Origin: Verrucomicrobiota bacterium
GTDB taxonomy: Bacteria > Verrucomicrobiota > Verrucomicrobiia > Limisphaerales > J093
Assembly: GCA_016871715.1 (NCBI GenBank)
Contig: VHCO01000050.1
Span: 1 to 37,429, forward strand
Length of the DNA: 37,429 bases
Reading direction: 5' to 3'
Made by a program: the position numbers and the translations under genes. Below the pieces are notes generated by a model, which was not told the DNA's origin, made no database searches, and worked only from the letters and a program-made list of their open reading frames with translations. Below are positions 16,836 through 26,126 of the stretch, piece by piece. The number at the start of each line of letters is the position of its first letter. The first letter of the stretch is position 1.

Positions 16836-17543
16836 TCAGGGTCCTCCCGCCCCAATCCCGCCCACCAACTCCCCTTTCTCGAGCAGCAACGTGCGCGAGC
16901 CATAGGCGGCGGCCTTGGGGTCGTGCGTGACCAAGATCACGGTCTTGCCCGCGGTCCGCCGCAGCACCTCGAGCAAGGAGAGCACCTCCTGCGCGGAACG
17001 CGCATCCAAATTACCGGTCGGTTCGTCCGCCACAATGAGCGCCGGATCCGTCACCAGCGCGCGCGCAATGGCCACGCGTTGTTCTTGCCCGCCCGACAAC
17101 TGCCGCGGGAGGTGTTTCTGCCGATCCGCCAACCCCACTAATTCCAGGGCGGTCTGTGCCTGGCGGCGCCGTTCGCGTCCGTTCAATCTGGTGAGCAAAA
17201 GCGGCAGCTCGACATTCTCGAAGGCGGTCAACACCGGGATGAGGTTGAAGGTCTGGAAGACGAAACCCACGTTCAGGCTGCGCCAATCCGCCAGTTCGGA
17301 CTCGCTCAATTGCGCCAGGTCGATCCCCTGCACTTGGCAAGTTCCACTGGTCGGGCGATCCACCCCGGCAAGGATATGCAGCAAGGTGGATTTGCCGGAG
17401 CCCGAGGGCCCCATCAGCGCCAAGAACTCTCCCCGGCCAATGTCCAGCGAGACGCCTCGCAACGCCGTGACTTCCAGGTCGCCCTGCCGATAGACCTTCG
17501 AGAGCTCCCGGATAGCTACCATCGTCATCGTCTCGTCCGGCAT
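16836..17543 (-). CDS. LolD/MacB-type ABC transporter ATPase, without a permease
   Basis: This 235-residue protein is a complete ABC ATPase: Walker [10 protein letters not shown] (45-53), Q-loop VFQTFN, signature LSGGQEQ (149-155), Walker [13 protein letters not shown] and the H-loop LVTHD. The spacing and the EPTGNLD motif match the LolD/MacB/FtsE group, which powers lipoprotein release, peptide efflux or cell-division signalling together with a FtsX-type permease. No such permease is in the window, either upstream or downstream. ATG at 17543, 17528 or 17522 could be the start; the last two give the shortest N-terminus typical of LolD. The 3' end converges with batE. The substrate cannot be named from sequence alone. 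Confidence 0.9.
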   Translation of the reverse strand: MPDETMTMVAIRELSKVYRQGDLEVTALRGVSLDIGRGEFLALMGPSGSGKSTLLHILAGVDRPTSGTCQVQGIDLAQLSESELADWRSLNVGFVFQTFNLIPVLTAFENVELPLLLTRLNGRERRRQAQTALELVGLADRQKHLPRQLSGGQEQRVAIARALVTDPALIVADEPTGNLDARSAQEVLSLLEVLRRTAGKTVILVTHDPKAAAYGSRTLLLEKGELVGGIGAGGP

Positions 17544-17599
17544 ACCGGTGCACTCTTAGCGCCGGCACACCCCAAACGCAAGCCAGGCCCCAAACCACT

Positions 17600-17751
17600 T
17601 ACGGATGAGAGCCAGGGGTAGATTACAGACGGCCGGTAGGGCGCGCAGTCCTCTGCGCGCCGCGGCCTCCTGTGCCCACCACGGTTTGCGGCGCGCAGAG
17701 GACTGCGCGCCCTACCGCCGACCTGTAGTCCATCTCGCTGACTCCTGAGCA
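17600..17751. repeat. 152-bp nested palindromic element, copy 3 (core inverted)
   Basis: It starts TACGGATGAG and ends CTCCTGAGCA, so its ends are oriented as in copy 2. The loop between its arms (CGGCCTCCTGTG...) reads as in copy 1, so the core is flipped relative to the ends. It lies between the Rieske gene and the ABC ATPase gene and could fold in the RNA of either. Confidence 0.9.
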
Positions 17752-17824
17752 GGGTCGGCATACCGCACCCGCGATCCCCCCGCCGCGGCACCCGCGCCCT
17801 TCCGCCCGAGCGCGACCGTCCCCG

Positions 17825-18577
17825 CTACGAACGCGTGACGCTGTAGAAGCCCGTCGCCGCGGTCCGCGCCACGTAAACGGACACCTCGGTGTTGTTGCCG
17901 TTGAGCGTCGTCTGCGTCAGGGCACCGTCCACCGCCGTCGCGAAAGGCACAACCTGCCAATCGCCTACCCCTAGCGCCGCCCGAAAACGCACGTCGTACC
18001 TGACGCCCGTCACCGTCGGGAAACTCAGCCGTAATCGGTCCGTGTTCGGCACCGTCGCGACCTTCACCGAAAAGCCAAGCCCGGGGATGCGGATGTTCAC
18101 CGCCCCGGCGCCGTCAAACTCTGCCGTGTAGCGTGACAGCGGGCTGAGCGCCGGCCCCGCCCTCACCTCGCCGGTGGCCTTGAACCACGAGCCATGACAC
18201 AGACATACCAACAGATTCAGCGATTTGTTATACGTGCCCACCGTGCAACCCTGGTGTGTGCAGACGGACGTCACCGCCGCGAACTCGTTGTTGGCCAAGC
18301 GCGTGACGATGATCTGCGGAAACGACGTCGGCATCCCGCCCACCCGCAATAAGACCGACCCGAAATCCGCCTTCAACGCCGGGAAGTCGTCCAACCGCAG
18401 CCGGAACACCCCGACCGTCGACCCGGCCCCGGCGGCTTGAGCCACCCGGACGGTCGCGTCCGAAAACGCCCCGCCGGCGCAGGCCGTCCCCGCCGCAAAT
18501 AACTTAAGAAAACGCCGCCGCGACTGGAAATCCGCGAGGGCCCGACTGGTATCTCTTGTAGAACCTGAAATGGCCAT
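17825..18577 (-). CDS. Tat-exported Rieske [2Fe-2S] protein with C-terminal beta module
   Basis: The protein has 250 residues from the ATG at 18577. A twin-arginine signal SRRRFLKLFAAG (about 19-30) predicts export of a folded protein. The cluster motif is C106-T-H108-x2-C111 and C125-L-C127-H128-G-S, the bc-complex type in which C111 and C127 form a disulfide. This suggests a fairly high-potential cluster for electron transfer, not an oxygenase ferredoxin. About 70 C-terminal residues (LRLSFPTVTGVRYDV ... AATGFYSVTRS) form the beta module also found in the second Hcp-like protein and the selenoprotein. No cytochrome b is nearby. A longer start at 18616 exists but would push the Tat motif inward. 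Its electron partner is unknown; the adjacent c-type cytochromes are candidates. Confidence 0.87.
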   Translation of the reverse strand: MAISGSTRDTSRALADFQSRRRFLKLFAAGTACAGGAFSDATVRVAQAAGAGSTVGVFRLRLDDFPALKADFGSVLLRVGGMPTSFPQIIVTRLANNEFAAVTSVCTHQGCTVGTYNKSLNLLVCLCHGSWFKATGEVRAGPALSPLSRYTAEFDGAGAVNIRIPGLGFSVKVATVPNTDRLRLSFPTVTGVRYDVRFRAALGVGDWQVVPFATAVDGALTQTTLNGNNTEVSVYVARTAATGFYSVTRS

Positions 18578-18639
18578 AATTGCCCGAGATAATACGGCAG
18601 CTCGGCCAGTCCGCAAGGTTCGCCTAGAATTTCAGCGGC

Positions 18640-19536
18640 TCAGCGTCGGCTCAAGAACCCTTGTTCGGCCAGCCAGAACAGGCAGTCCTGGGCCCACGGA
18701 TGCGGGTGCTCGAAGGGCGGTGGCGCGGCCAAGCCGATCCCGTGCCGGCCCCTCTGGTACACGTGCAAGTCGAACGGAACCCGCGCCTTCTGCAACGCCG
18801 CGGCGAACTGGAGGCTGTTCTCGACCGGCACAGCGGTGTCTTCCCACGTGTGCCAGACGAAACACGGCGGGCTTTGCGGTGTGACCTGGAGTTCGTTCGA
18901 CAGGAGCCGGACCAACTCCTCGGGCGGTTCCGGGCCAAGCAGGTTACGCCGCGAGCCTTGGTGCGTGTGCGTCCCCATCGTGATGACCGCGTAACAGAGA
19001 ATCCCCAGGTCCGGCCGCGAACTCTGCAGGTCAACGGGGTCCGCCGCCTCGGCTTGACCCGGGTCGAAGTGGGTCAGCAGCGTCGACGCCAGATGCCCGC
19101 CTGCGGACGAGCCCATGATGCCCACGCGACGCGGGTCCACCGACCATTCGGCAGCGCGCGCCCGCACCAACCGCACCGCGCGGGCCGCGTCGCCGAGCAT
19201 GATCGGGTGCCGATAGCCATGCGAGCCGAGCCGGTACTTCAGGACAAAAGCGGTCAGCCCATGCCGATTGAGCCACAACGCATAGTCGTGCCCCTCGTGC
19301 GACGCCAGCCCGCCATAGCCGCCCCCGGGACAAATCACCATCGCCGCCCCGCTCGCCGTTCCTGGCGCCGGCAGGTAGGGCGTGAGGGTCGGTATGTCCT
19401 TCGCTTCGGCGCCCAAGGCCCCGGGCGCGCCGTTCGGCCAGAGCGCCACGGCCGCACCCGGTTCGGCCTCGATCCGAAGCGGCCCGCTCGCCAGCACACC
19501 CGTCAGCAACGCCGTCAGCAATAGGATGGTTCGCAT
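18640..19536 (-). CDS. Exported alpha/beta-hydrolase (acetylesterase-like)
   Basis: The protein has 298 residues from the ATG at 19536, with a signal peptide at about 1-25. The oxyanion-hole motif CPGGGYGGLASHEG is followed by the nucleophile elbow G142-S-S144-A-G146, a candidate Asp in WEDTAVP and His in GRHGIG, completing a Ser-Asp-His triad. The layout is that of the dienelactone-hydrolase/acetylxylan-esterase group (BD-FAE-like), which removes acetyl or similar groups from plant polysaccharides. It lies on the minus strand downstream of the DUF1501/PSD1 block, with a palindromic repeat between. The substrate is inferred; pectin or xylan is plausible given the pectin-type genes at the right end of the window. 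Confidence 0.85.
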   Translation of the reverse strand: MRTILLLTALLTGVLASGPLRIEAEPGAAVALWPNGAPGALGAEAKDIPTLTPYLPAPGTASGAAMVICPGGGYGGLASHEGHDYALWLNRHGLTAFVLKYRLGSHGYRHPIMLGDAARAVRLVRARAAEWSVDPRRVGIMGSSAGGHLASTLLTHFDPGQAEAADPVDLQSSRPDLGILCYAVITMGTHTHQGSRRNLLGPEPPEELVRLLSNELQVTPQSPPCFVWHTWEDTAVPVENSLQFAAALQKARVPFDLHVYQRGRHGIGLAAPPPFEHPHPWAQDCLFWLAEQGFLSRR

Positions 19537-19606
19537 GGGATCACTCGTGTTGATGGTCAAACCGGACGGACTGTGGCGAAAGCGCCCGCCGAAGGCAAAC
19601 CCGCTT

Positions 19607-19758
19607 TACTGATGAGTCACTGAGCTGGACGACAACTCGGCGGTAGGGCGCGCAGTCCGCTGCGCGCCGGGGCTTCCTGTGTCCACAGCGGTTTACGGCG
19701 CGCAGAGGACAGCGCGCCCTACCTGCAATCTGTCGTCTATCCCGACCTCTCATCAGTA
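19607..19758. repeat. 152-bp nested palindromic element, copy 4
   Basis: It begins and ends with a perfect 10-bp inverted repeat (TACTGATGAG / CTCATCAGTA). Its longer ends and its loop are oriented as in copy 1. Single-base changes in the arms (CAGTCCGCTGCG and CAGAGGACAGCG) make it slightly divergent. It lies between the DUF1501 gene and the esterase gene. Confidence 0.9.
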
Positions 19759-19809
19759 AGCAACGCGCTTTGCGTAACTCCGCACCAGGCGCGCCCACGG
19801 CTCGCGACT

Positions 19810-21282
19810 CTACGCCAAGAGCTCTCGCACCACCTCGCCATGGACATCGGTCAGGCGGAAGTCGCGCCCCTGAAACCGGTAGGTCAGGCGGGTGTGGTCG
19901 AGCCCGAACTGGTGGAGGATCGTGGCGTGCAAGTCGTGAACGTGCAGCTTCTTGTCGACCGCATAGAAGCCGAACTCGTCGGTGCCGCCATAGACCGTCC
20001 CAGGCCGAATACCGCCCCCGGCCAGCCAGATGGTGTAACCGTGCGGATGATGGTCGCGGCCGATCTCGTTGGGCTTGAGCGCACCCTGCATCATGGGCGT
20101 CCGCCCAAACTCGCCGCCCCAGACCACCAAGGTGGTGTCCAACAAGCCGCGCTGCTTCAGATCTTGCACCAGCGCCACGCAAGCCTGGTCCGTCTCGAGG
20201 CAACGCTTCTTGAGGTCGAACACCAGGTTCCCGTCCGGGCCGCCGTGATGATCCCAACCGCGATGGTACAGCTGCACAAACCGCACGCCGCGCTCGACCA
20301 AACGCCGGGCCAACAGACAGTTGTTGGCGAACGACGATCGCCCCGGCGTGGTGCCGTAGAGCGCGTGCATCGCCGCCGGTTCCCGGCTCAGATCCATCGC
20401 CTCCGGCACACTGGTCTGCATGCGATACGCCATCTCGTACGCCGCAATGCGCGTCTGAATCTCCGGATCGCCCAGCAGATCGTATCGCATCCGGTTCAGG
20501 TCGCCCAGCGCGTCGAGCGACTGCCGCCGCTGCTCACGCCCCAAGCCCGGCGGGTCGTTGACGAAGAGCACCGGATCGCCGCCCGACCGCAATTGGACGC
20601 CCTGGTGGAGCGTAGGCAAGAAACCGCTGCCCCAGGCGCTGTGCGTCAACGGTTGCCCCACTCCCGTCATTAACACCACAAACGCCGGCAGATCCTTACT
20701 CTCGCTGCCCAACCCGTAACTGAACCACGAGCCCATCGCCGGGCGACCCGCCAACTGCGCCCCGGTGTTCATGAAAATCGTGGCCGGGTCGTGGTTGAAC
20801 GCCTCCGAGTAAAACCCCTGCACGAAACACACTTCGTCCACGATCGTCTGCAAATGCGGCAGCAATTCGCTCAACCACACTCCCGCCCCGCCATACTGCC
20901 GGAACGCATAACGCGTCCCCAACAAAGCCGCCTCCTTCCCAATCTGCGCCAAACGGATGTTCTTCACCAACGACTCCGGCACCTGCTGGCCATCCCGACG
21001 CTGCAGCTCCGGCTTGAAGTCGAACAAGTCCAGGTGCGACGGCCCCCCCGACATGAACAAATAGATCAAGTTCTTGGCCTTGGGCGCAAAGTGCGGACCC
21101 AAACCGGCCGCACCGGACATGACCCCGCCCGGCGGCGGATCAGCCGCCAGACCCCGCTCCTGCAGGAGCTGCGCCAACGCCATGGCGCCCATCCCCGTCA
21201 TGCAGTGTTGGAGGAAGCGGCGGCGCGTCTGGGCGCGCACCAGTTCCAGTGGGGCTAGCTTGGGCGTAGGCATGGGCTTCAT
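19810..21282 (-). CDS. DUF1501 protein, copy D
   Basis: The protein has 490 residues from the ATG at 21282; an in-frame GTG at 21309 is the longer alternative. A Tat signal TRRRFLQHCMTGMG leads a DUF1501 domain, recognisable from [25 protein letters not shown] and the C-terminal [23 protein letters not shown]1501 proteins are distant relatives of sulfatases/alkaline phosphatases and occur in large numbers in Planctomycetota and Verrucomicrobiota, nearly always next to PSD1-type cytochromes. Their substrate is unknown. It is the last member of a PSD1-DUF1501-PSD1-DUF1501 series and shares much sequence with the upstream DUF1501, so the two pairs probably arose by duplication. Confidence 0.9.
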   Translation of the reverse strand: MKPMPTPKLAPLELVRAQTRRRFLQHCMTGMGAMALAQLLQERGLAADPPPGGVMSGAAGLGPHFAPKAKNLIYLFMSGGPSHLDLFDFKPELQRRDGQQVPESLVKNIRLAQIGKEAALLGTRYAFRQYGGAGVWLSELLPHLQTIVDEVCFVQGFYSEAFNHDPATIFMNTGAQLAGRPAMGSWFSYGLGSESKDLPAFVVLMTGVGQPLTHSAWGSGFLPTLHQGVQLRSGGDPVLFVNDPPGLGREQRRQSLDALGDLNRMRYDLLGDPEIQTRIAAYEMAYRMQTSVPEAMDLSREPAAMHALYGTTPGRSSFANNCLLARRLVERGVRFVQLYHRGWDHHGGPDGNLVFDLKKRCLETDQACVALVQDLKQRGLLDTTLVVWGGEFGRTPMMQGALKPNEIGRDHHPHGYTIWLAGGGIRPGTVYGGTDEFGFYAVDKKLHVHDLHATILHQFGLDHTRLTYRFQGRDFRLTDVHGEVVRELLA

Positions 21283-21360
21283 CGGTTGCAGACTCTTGTC
21301 TCGAGGCACACCCCGCCCCTCGTCAGTCTCGACTCCGTCATTCCACTCCCGCTACCAATC

Positions 21361-21411
21361 GTCTTCATCTTCATCCTAATCTTAATCTTAATCCCGATCT
21401 CACTCCTAATC
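21361..21411. repeat. Short low-complexity AATCTT/ATCTTC tract
   Basis: The gap between the PSD1 gene and the DUF1501 gene contains CTTCATCTTCATCCTAAT and AATCTTAATCTTAATCCC, i.e. degenerate 6-base units (GATTAA/GATGAA on the minus strand). It differs sharply in composition from its GC-rich neighbours. No function is visible. Confidence 0.6.
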
Positions 21412-21420
21412 CCCCCCGCC

Positions 21421-24400
21421 CTACCCCTTCGTCAGCGTCTCATCCAAGTTCAACAGCACGTTGGCCACCAGGAGCCACGCCGCGAGCTCGGACGCCGGCT
21501 GCCCGGGCGCCAACGGCGCCGACCCAACACGTACCAAACGCGCTGCCTCGTCCGGCTCGCGGTTAAAGTGTTCCCGTTGTTGATGCACAAAGCTCAGCAG
21601 CCGCTCGCGCTCCGCGGCCGTCGGACTGCGCCCCAAACAAGTGCGGAACGCAAATTGGACTCGCTCCCCCGGTCCCGCCCCGCCCTCCTCCAAGATGCGT
21701 TGGGCGAAGACGCGCGCCGCCTCGAGCAAGGTGGGCTCGTTAAGACCCGCCAAGGCCTGCAACGGCGTGTTCGTGCGCGGTCGTCTCGAGACGCAGACGT
21801 CTCGGCTCGGAGCGTCAAACGTGGCGAAGGTAGGGTAGGTGCAAACGCGCCGCCAAAAGGTGTAGAGACCGCGCCGGTAAAGATCGGGGCCGTAACTGGT
21901 GGGCCATTCGTCCATGCCAATCTCCGGACGCAGAAAGCCAATCTCCTTCCAAAGGTTGGCCACCTGGACCGGGAAGACACTGGGACCGCCCACGTCACGG
22001 TTCAGCAGACCACTCACCGCCAAGGCCTGGTCCCGAATCGCCTCCGCGTCCAAGCGGAAGCGCGGACCGCGCGCCAAAAGCCGGTTGTACGGGTCCACCT
22101 CGAGCAACCGCGGCGTGCTGACCGACTGCTGGCGGTAGGCGGCCGACGAGACGAGCAGCCGCTGCAGCGCTTTCAGGTCCCAGCCGCTTTGTTGGAACTG
22201 GACCGCCAACCAATCCAGCAAGCGCGGGTGCGAAGGCGCCTCGCCTTGCTTGCCGAAATCCTCGCTCGTGGCCACGAGGCCCGTCCCGAAAAAGCGCTCC
22301 CAAAGCCGATTCACCGTCACGCGCGCCGTCAGAGGGTGCTCCGGCGCCATCAACCACCGCGCCAAACTCAGACGATTGGCCGGCTCCCCCGCCGGCAGTC
22401 GAGGCAACACCGCCGGCACCCCCGCCGTAACGGTCGGCCCCGGGCTCAGGAAATTGCCGCGCAAGTGGACGTACGTCTCGCGGGGCTTGGCCAACTCCTG
22501 CAGCACGAGGGTCGTGTGCTTGGTCGTGGCCAACTCCGACTCGCGCTGGTTGAGCCGGAACAACTCTCGCTCGAGCCGCCGTACGGCCGGCGAAACGGTC
22601 CGGTAATGATCCGCCAGGGCGCGGCCCTGGTCAGCGGTGCGTTCGGCGGCCGGCACCGTCAACACCGCGCGGACGTCCGGATCGAGAGGCCAGAGCGCTT
22701 CCGGATCCGCAACGGTCGTCACCGAGAGGCGGAAGCGGCCCAGCGTGTGGCTGTTGCCGTGGTAATGATCCATGCGGAACCCGAGCCGCGTGCCGCCCGC
22801 GTAGCCGACCGGCTCCCGCAACCGGGCGATCAAAAAGTGCCGCTGGCCAAACCGCGGGCCGATGGCCCAACCGGTCTTCGGGTTGCCATCGATCGCGTGC
22901 TCCGCCCGATAGTACGTCTGCTCCCAATCGGCTTCGGCGCCCGCAAAAACCAGGTTCGTCGAGCCGCCCGCCTCGCCCACGACCGGCACAGCCCACACCG
23001 CCAATTCGTCCAGGATGAAGTTGCCGGTTTGACCCCAGCGCCCCGGCCCGCCCTTGGGCAAACTCGGATCGGGCAACACCTCGAGCAGGAGGGCCATCAC
23101 GTTGGTCAGTGACGTCTCGGCCTGGACCAAAATCGTGTCGTAGATCGGGTTGCTGCCTGTCGCCAGCAACGAACCGTCAGCCAAATTCGTGTAACTCGAA
23201 CCACCCGTTGACACCGCGTCGGTCAACGCCAGCGGCGCCCACACTTCCGGGGCCTCCCTCAGGCGCTGTTCCCACGCCGCTTGTCCGGTCGCCCACGAAC
23301 CTTCCGCCGCCGCCAACTCACGCTGCACCCGGTCGAGCTGCGAGCGCAAATACTCGAGCTGCCCGGTCCAGTTCGGCGGCGGCACGGGTATCGTCGGCTC
23401 GACACTGTGATTGCCTCCGTCGGCCGTGTTGTTGAAGAAGGCATAGAACCGGTAATACTCCTCGTGCGAAATCGGATCGTATTTGTGGGTGTGACATTCC
23501 GCACACATCATCGTCATCCCCAACCACGCCGTCGCCGTGGTCGCCACCCGGTCCTTGACCGCCTTGGTCCGGTACTCCTCCGCGTCGCCGCCCCCTTCAT
23601 CGTTGATCTTCGAGTTGCGGTGGAACCCAGTGGCGATCCGCTGGTCGAGCGTCGCCCGTGGAAGTAAATCCCCCGCTAACTGCTCGATCGTGAACCGGTC
23701 AAACGGCAGGTTCCGGTTGAAGGCGCGAATGACCCAATCCCGGTACGGCCAAATCGACCGCGCCAAATCGACCTGATACCCGTTCGAATCCGCGTAACGC
23801 GCCAAGTCCAACCACCAGCGCGCGAGGTGTTCCCCGTAATGCGGCGAGGCCATGAGCCGGTCCACCACCCGCTCATACGCCCCCGGACCGCTGTCCCGCA
23901 AGAACGTCTCCACCTCCGCCCAACTCGGCGGTAACCCTGTCAAGTCCAAGCTCAGCCGCCGAATCAGCGTCGCCCGATCCGCCTCCGGCGAGGGCGCCAA
24001 ACCCTCCTGCTCGAGCCGGACGAGAATGAAACGATCCACCGGGTTGCGGGTCCACGCCGCTTGTTCGACCGCCGGCAATGCCGGCCGTGTAGGCGGCACA
24101 AAGGCCCAGTGCCGACTCGGGTCGTCCTCGGGCCATTCTGCACCGGCATCGATCCAGGCGCGCAAGGCCTCGATCTGCTCAGGGCGCAACCGTTCGCCTT
24201 TGGGCGGCATGACGTCGTCAGGGTCACGCGTCGTGACGCGGCGCCACAACTCACTGGCGGCGGCATCGCCCGGCACAAGGATGGTCTGCTCGGGCCGGTC
24301 CGGCCGAAAGACACCCGCGCGCTGGTCCAGGCGCAGCCCGCTCCGTTGCGTGTCGGGTCCGTGGCATTCGGTGCAGCGCTTGACGAAGATCGGCGCAATG

Positions 24401-24597
24401 TCCCGCGCGAAATCTACGGCCGCCTCGACCCTGACCTCCGCTAACCCCGCCCCCACGCTCAACCCCACCACCGCCGCCCCAACGCGCCCCCACCAGTTCG
24501 CCGGCCGACGGCCCTGCGCCCCACCGCCGGCCGCCGTCGATCGTAGAGGCGCAGAGCCTGCGCCGTCGCTGGTCCCGAATCGAGCTAGGTCGTTCAT
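21421..24597 (-). CDS. PSD1-type cytochrome c protein (PSCyt1-PSCyt2-PSD1), copy C
   Basis: The protein has 1058 residues. After an N-terminal hydrophobic export segment (about 36-60) a cytochrome c domain begins ([19 protein letters not shown]; heme site C75-x2-C78-H79) with the possible axial Met in DDVMPPKG. A PSCyt2/DUF1549 domain follows ([18 protein letters not shown] ...), including a second CxxCH (C365-AE-C368-H369). A poorly conserved beta-rich middle (about 440-650) leads to the PSD1/DUF1553 domain ([40 protein letters not shown]). Family members are exported and their reaction is unknown. Its start codon overlaps the upstream DUF1501 stop by ATGA (24594-24597), which shows tight coupling. 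Length is normal for the family. Confidence 0.92.
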   Translation of the reverse strand: MNDLARFGTSDGAGSAPLRSTAAGGGAQGRRPANWWGRVGAAVVGLSVGAGLAEVRVEAAVDFARDIAPIFVKRCTECHGPDTQRSGLRLDQRAGVFRPDRPEQTILVPGDAAASELWRRVTTRDPDDVMPPKGERLRPEQIEALRAWIDAGAEWPEDDPSRHWAFVPPTRPALPAVEQAAWTRNPVDRFILVRLEQEGLAPSPEADRATLIRRLSLDLTGLPPSWAEVETFLRDSGPGAYERVVDRLMASPHYGEHLARWWLDLARYADSNGYQVDLARSIWPYRDWVIRAFNRNLPFDRFTIEQLAGDLLPRATLDQRIATGFHRNSKINDEGGGDAEEYRTKAVKDRVATTATAWLGMTMMCAECHTHKYDPISHEEYYRFYAFFNNTADGGNHSVEPTIPVPPPNWTGQLEYLRSQLDRVQRELAAAEGSWATGQAAWEQRLREAPEVWAPLALTDAVSTGGSSYTNLADGSLLATGSNPIYDTILVQAETSLTNVMALLLEVLPDPSLPKGGPGRWGQTGNFILDELAVWAVPVVGEAGGSTNLVFAGAEADWEQTYYRAEHAIDGNPKTGWAIGPRFGQRHFLIARLREPVGYAGGTRLGFRMDHYHGNSHTLGRFRLSVTTVADPEALWPLDPDVRAVLTVPAAERTADQGRALADHYRTVSPAVRRLERELFRLNQRESELATTKHTTLVLQELAKPRETYVHLRGNFLSPGPTVTAGVPAVLPRLPAGEPANRLSLARWLMAPEHPLTARVTVNRLWERFFGTGLVATSEDFGKQGEAPSHPRLLDWLAVQFQQSGWDLKALQRLLVSSAAYRQQSVSTPRLLEVDPYNRLLARGPRFRLDAEAIRDQALAVSGLLNRDVGGPSVFPVQVANLWKEIGFLRPEIGMDEWPTSYGPDLYRRGLYTFWRRVCTYPTFATFDAPSRDVCVSRRPRTNTPLQALAGLNEPTLLEAARVFAQRILEEGGAGPGERVQFAFRTCLGRSPTAAERERLLSFVHQQREHFNREPDEAARLVRVGSAPLAPGQPASELAAWLLVANVLLNLDETLTKG

Positions 24598-26063
24598 CCC
24601 AATAAAGGTCGCACGACGTCGCCGTGCACATCCGTGAGCCGGAAATCCCGGCCCTGAAACCGGTACGTCAAACGCGTATGATCCAAGCCCAGCAGATGGA
24701 GCACCGTCGCCTGCAGATCATGGACATGGACCGGATTCTCGACCACATGATAGCCCAGATCGTCGGTGGCGCCAAAACTGTGGCCGGCCTTAACCCCGCC
24801 GCCCGCCATCCATATCGTGAAGGCGTGCGGGTGATGGTCGCGCCCCAGCCAGCCGTCCTTGTTGCGCGCCTCATTCATCGGCGTGCGGCCAAATTCGCCC
24901 CCCCAAATCACCAGCGTGCGGTCGAGCAAGCCGCGCTCTTTGAGGTCCTTCACCAACGCCGCCGCGGCGCGATCTGTCTCCCGGCAACGGTCCACCATCC
25001 CGTGGCGGATGTCGTTTTCCTTGATGTCGCCATGACTGTCCCAGCCCCAGTGATAGAGCTGAATGAACCGTACCCCGCGCTCGATCAGCCGGCGGGCCAG
25101 CAGACAGTTGTTGCTGAACGCGGGCCGGCCCGGCTGCGTGCCGTACGCCTCGTGCACCGCCGCCGGCTCCTTCGAGAGGTCCATCAGCTCAGGCACACTG
25201 GTCTGCATCCGATAAGCCAACTCGTACTGCGCTATGCGCGTGGCAATCTCCGGATCGCCTAACCGCCCGAGTTGGATTTGGTTCAGCACCCCCAGCTTGT
25301 CCAGCGTCCGCCGACGCAGCCCGGCGTCCCAACCGGCCGGGTTCGACAAGAACAAGACCGGATCGCCCTGGGACCGGAGAGGGACCCCCTGATGAACCGT
25401 TGGCAGGAACCCGCTCCCCCACAGCGACGCCCCGCCGTCCGGCGCGTTCTTGCCCGAAACCAACACCACAAAAGCCGGCAAATCGCTCGCCTCGCTGCCC
25501 AACCCGTAGGAAACCCAAGCCCCCAGACTCGGCCGACCCAACCGAGCCGACCCCGTATGCACAAACAACTGCGCCGGCGCATGGTTGAACTCATCGGTCC
25601 GCATCGAGCGAACGATGCAGAGATCGTCGGCAATCTCCCGCAAATGCGGGAGCACCTCGGAAAGCGATTGCCCAGACTGCCCGCAGGGCGCGAACCGATG
25701 CGGCGTCCCCAAAAGCCGCGGTACCCCCTTGATGAACGCAAACCGCTCGTTCTCGATCAGCGATTTCGGCACCCTTTGGCCGTCCAACTCGACCAGCTTG
25801 GGCTTGTAGTCGAACAAGTCCAGTTGCGAAGGGGCACCCGCCATGTGCAGATAAATCACCCGCGTGGCTCGGGGCGCAAAGTGCGGCGGCTTCACCCCGC
25901 GACCATCCCCCGGCCCCGCCTCGACCGCGCCGGCCTCGAATAGCCGCGGATTCAGAAGCGATCCCAGGGCCATCGTGCCCAAACCCGTCCCGCAGCGCCG
26001 GAAGAATTGCCGGCGCGTCACCGCGCGCAAATACTCGCGCCGAATCTCGCTCAGGTCATTCAT
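24594..26063 (-). CDS. DUF1501 protein, copy B
   Basis: The protein has 489 residues. A Tat-type start [14 protein letters not shown] (about 16-29) is followed by [17 protein letters not shown], a histidine/aspartate-rich core with [24 protein letters not shown], and the C-terminal [20 protein letters not shown], nearly identical to the end of copy D. It is coupled by ATGA overlap to the PSD1 gene that follows it, while the PSD1 gene before it ends 63 bases upstream. Because DUF1501 and PSD1 are so regularly paired, they probably act on the same substrate in the periplasm. The activity is not known. Confidence 0.92.
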   Translation of the reverse strand: MNDLSEIRREYLRAVTRRQFFRRCGTGLGTMALGSLLNPRLFEAGAVEAGPGDGRGVKPPHFAPRATRVIYLHMAGAPSQLDLFDYKPKLVELDGQRVPKSLIENERFAFIKGVPRLLGTPHRFAPCGQSGQSLSEVLPHLREIADDLCIVRSMRTDEFNHAPAQLFVHTGSARLGRPSLGAWVSYGLGSEASDLPAFVVLVSGKNAPDGGASLWGSGFLPTVHQGVPLRSQGDPVLFLSNPAGWDAGLRRRTLDKLGVLNQIQLGRLGDPEIATRIAQYELAYRMQTSVPELMDLSKEPAAVHEAYGTQPGRPAFSNNCLLARRLIERGVRFIQLYHWGWDSHGDIKENDIRHGMVDRCRETDRAAAALVKDLKERGLLDRTLVIWGGEFGRTPMNEARNKDGWLGRDHHPHAFTIWMAGGGVKAGHSFGATDDLGYHVVENPVHVHDLQATVLHLLGLDHTRLTYRFQGRDFRLTDVHGDVVRPLLG

Positions 26064-26126
26064 CGCTTGCCTTGTTCGTCATCGCGCCTGGGTCGCTCCA
26101 CACACCTCACCCTTCCACGGCCTGCC

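Noticed and set aside
17525..17791. Small ORFs over the palindromic elements, coding ARSPLRAANR...AEDCAPYR-type peptides (also in 3782-4252, 9835-10515, 19541-20257 and 37157-37381)
   Set aside because: The shared peptide is only the translation of the repeat arms; these frames have no start signals or other protein features.
21286..23112. 608-codon open frame on the plus strand
   Set aside because: It is antisense to the PSD1 cytochrome gene, Arg/Gln-rich with no domain; such frames are common in GC-rich DNA.
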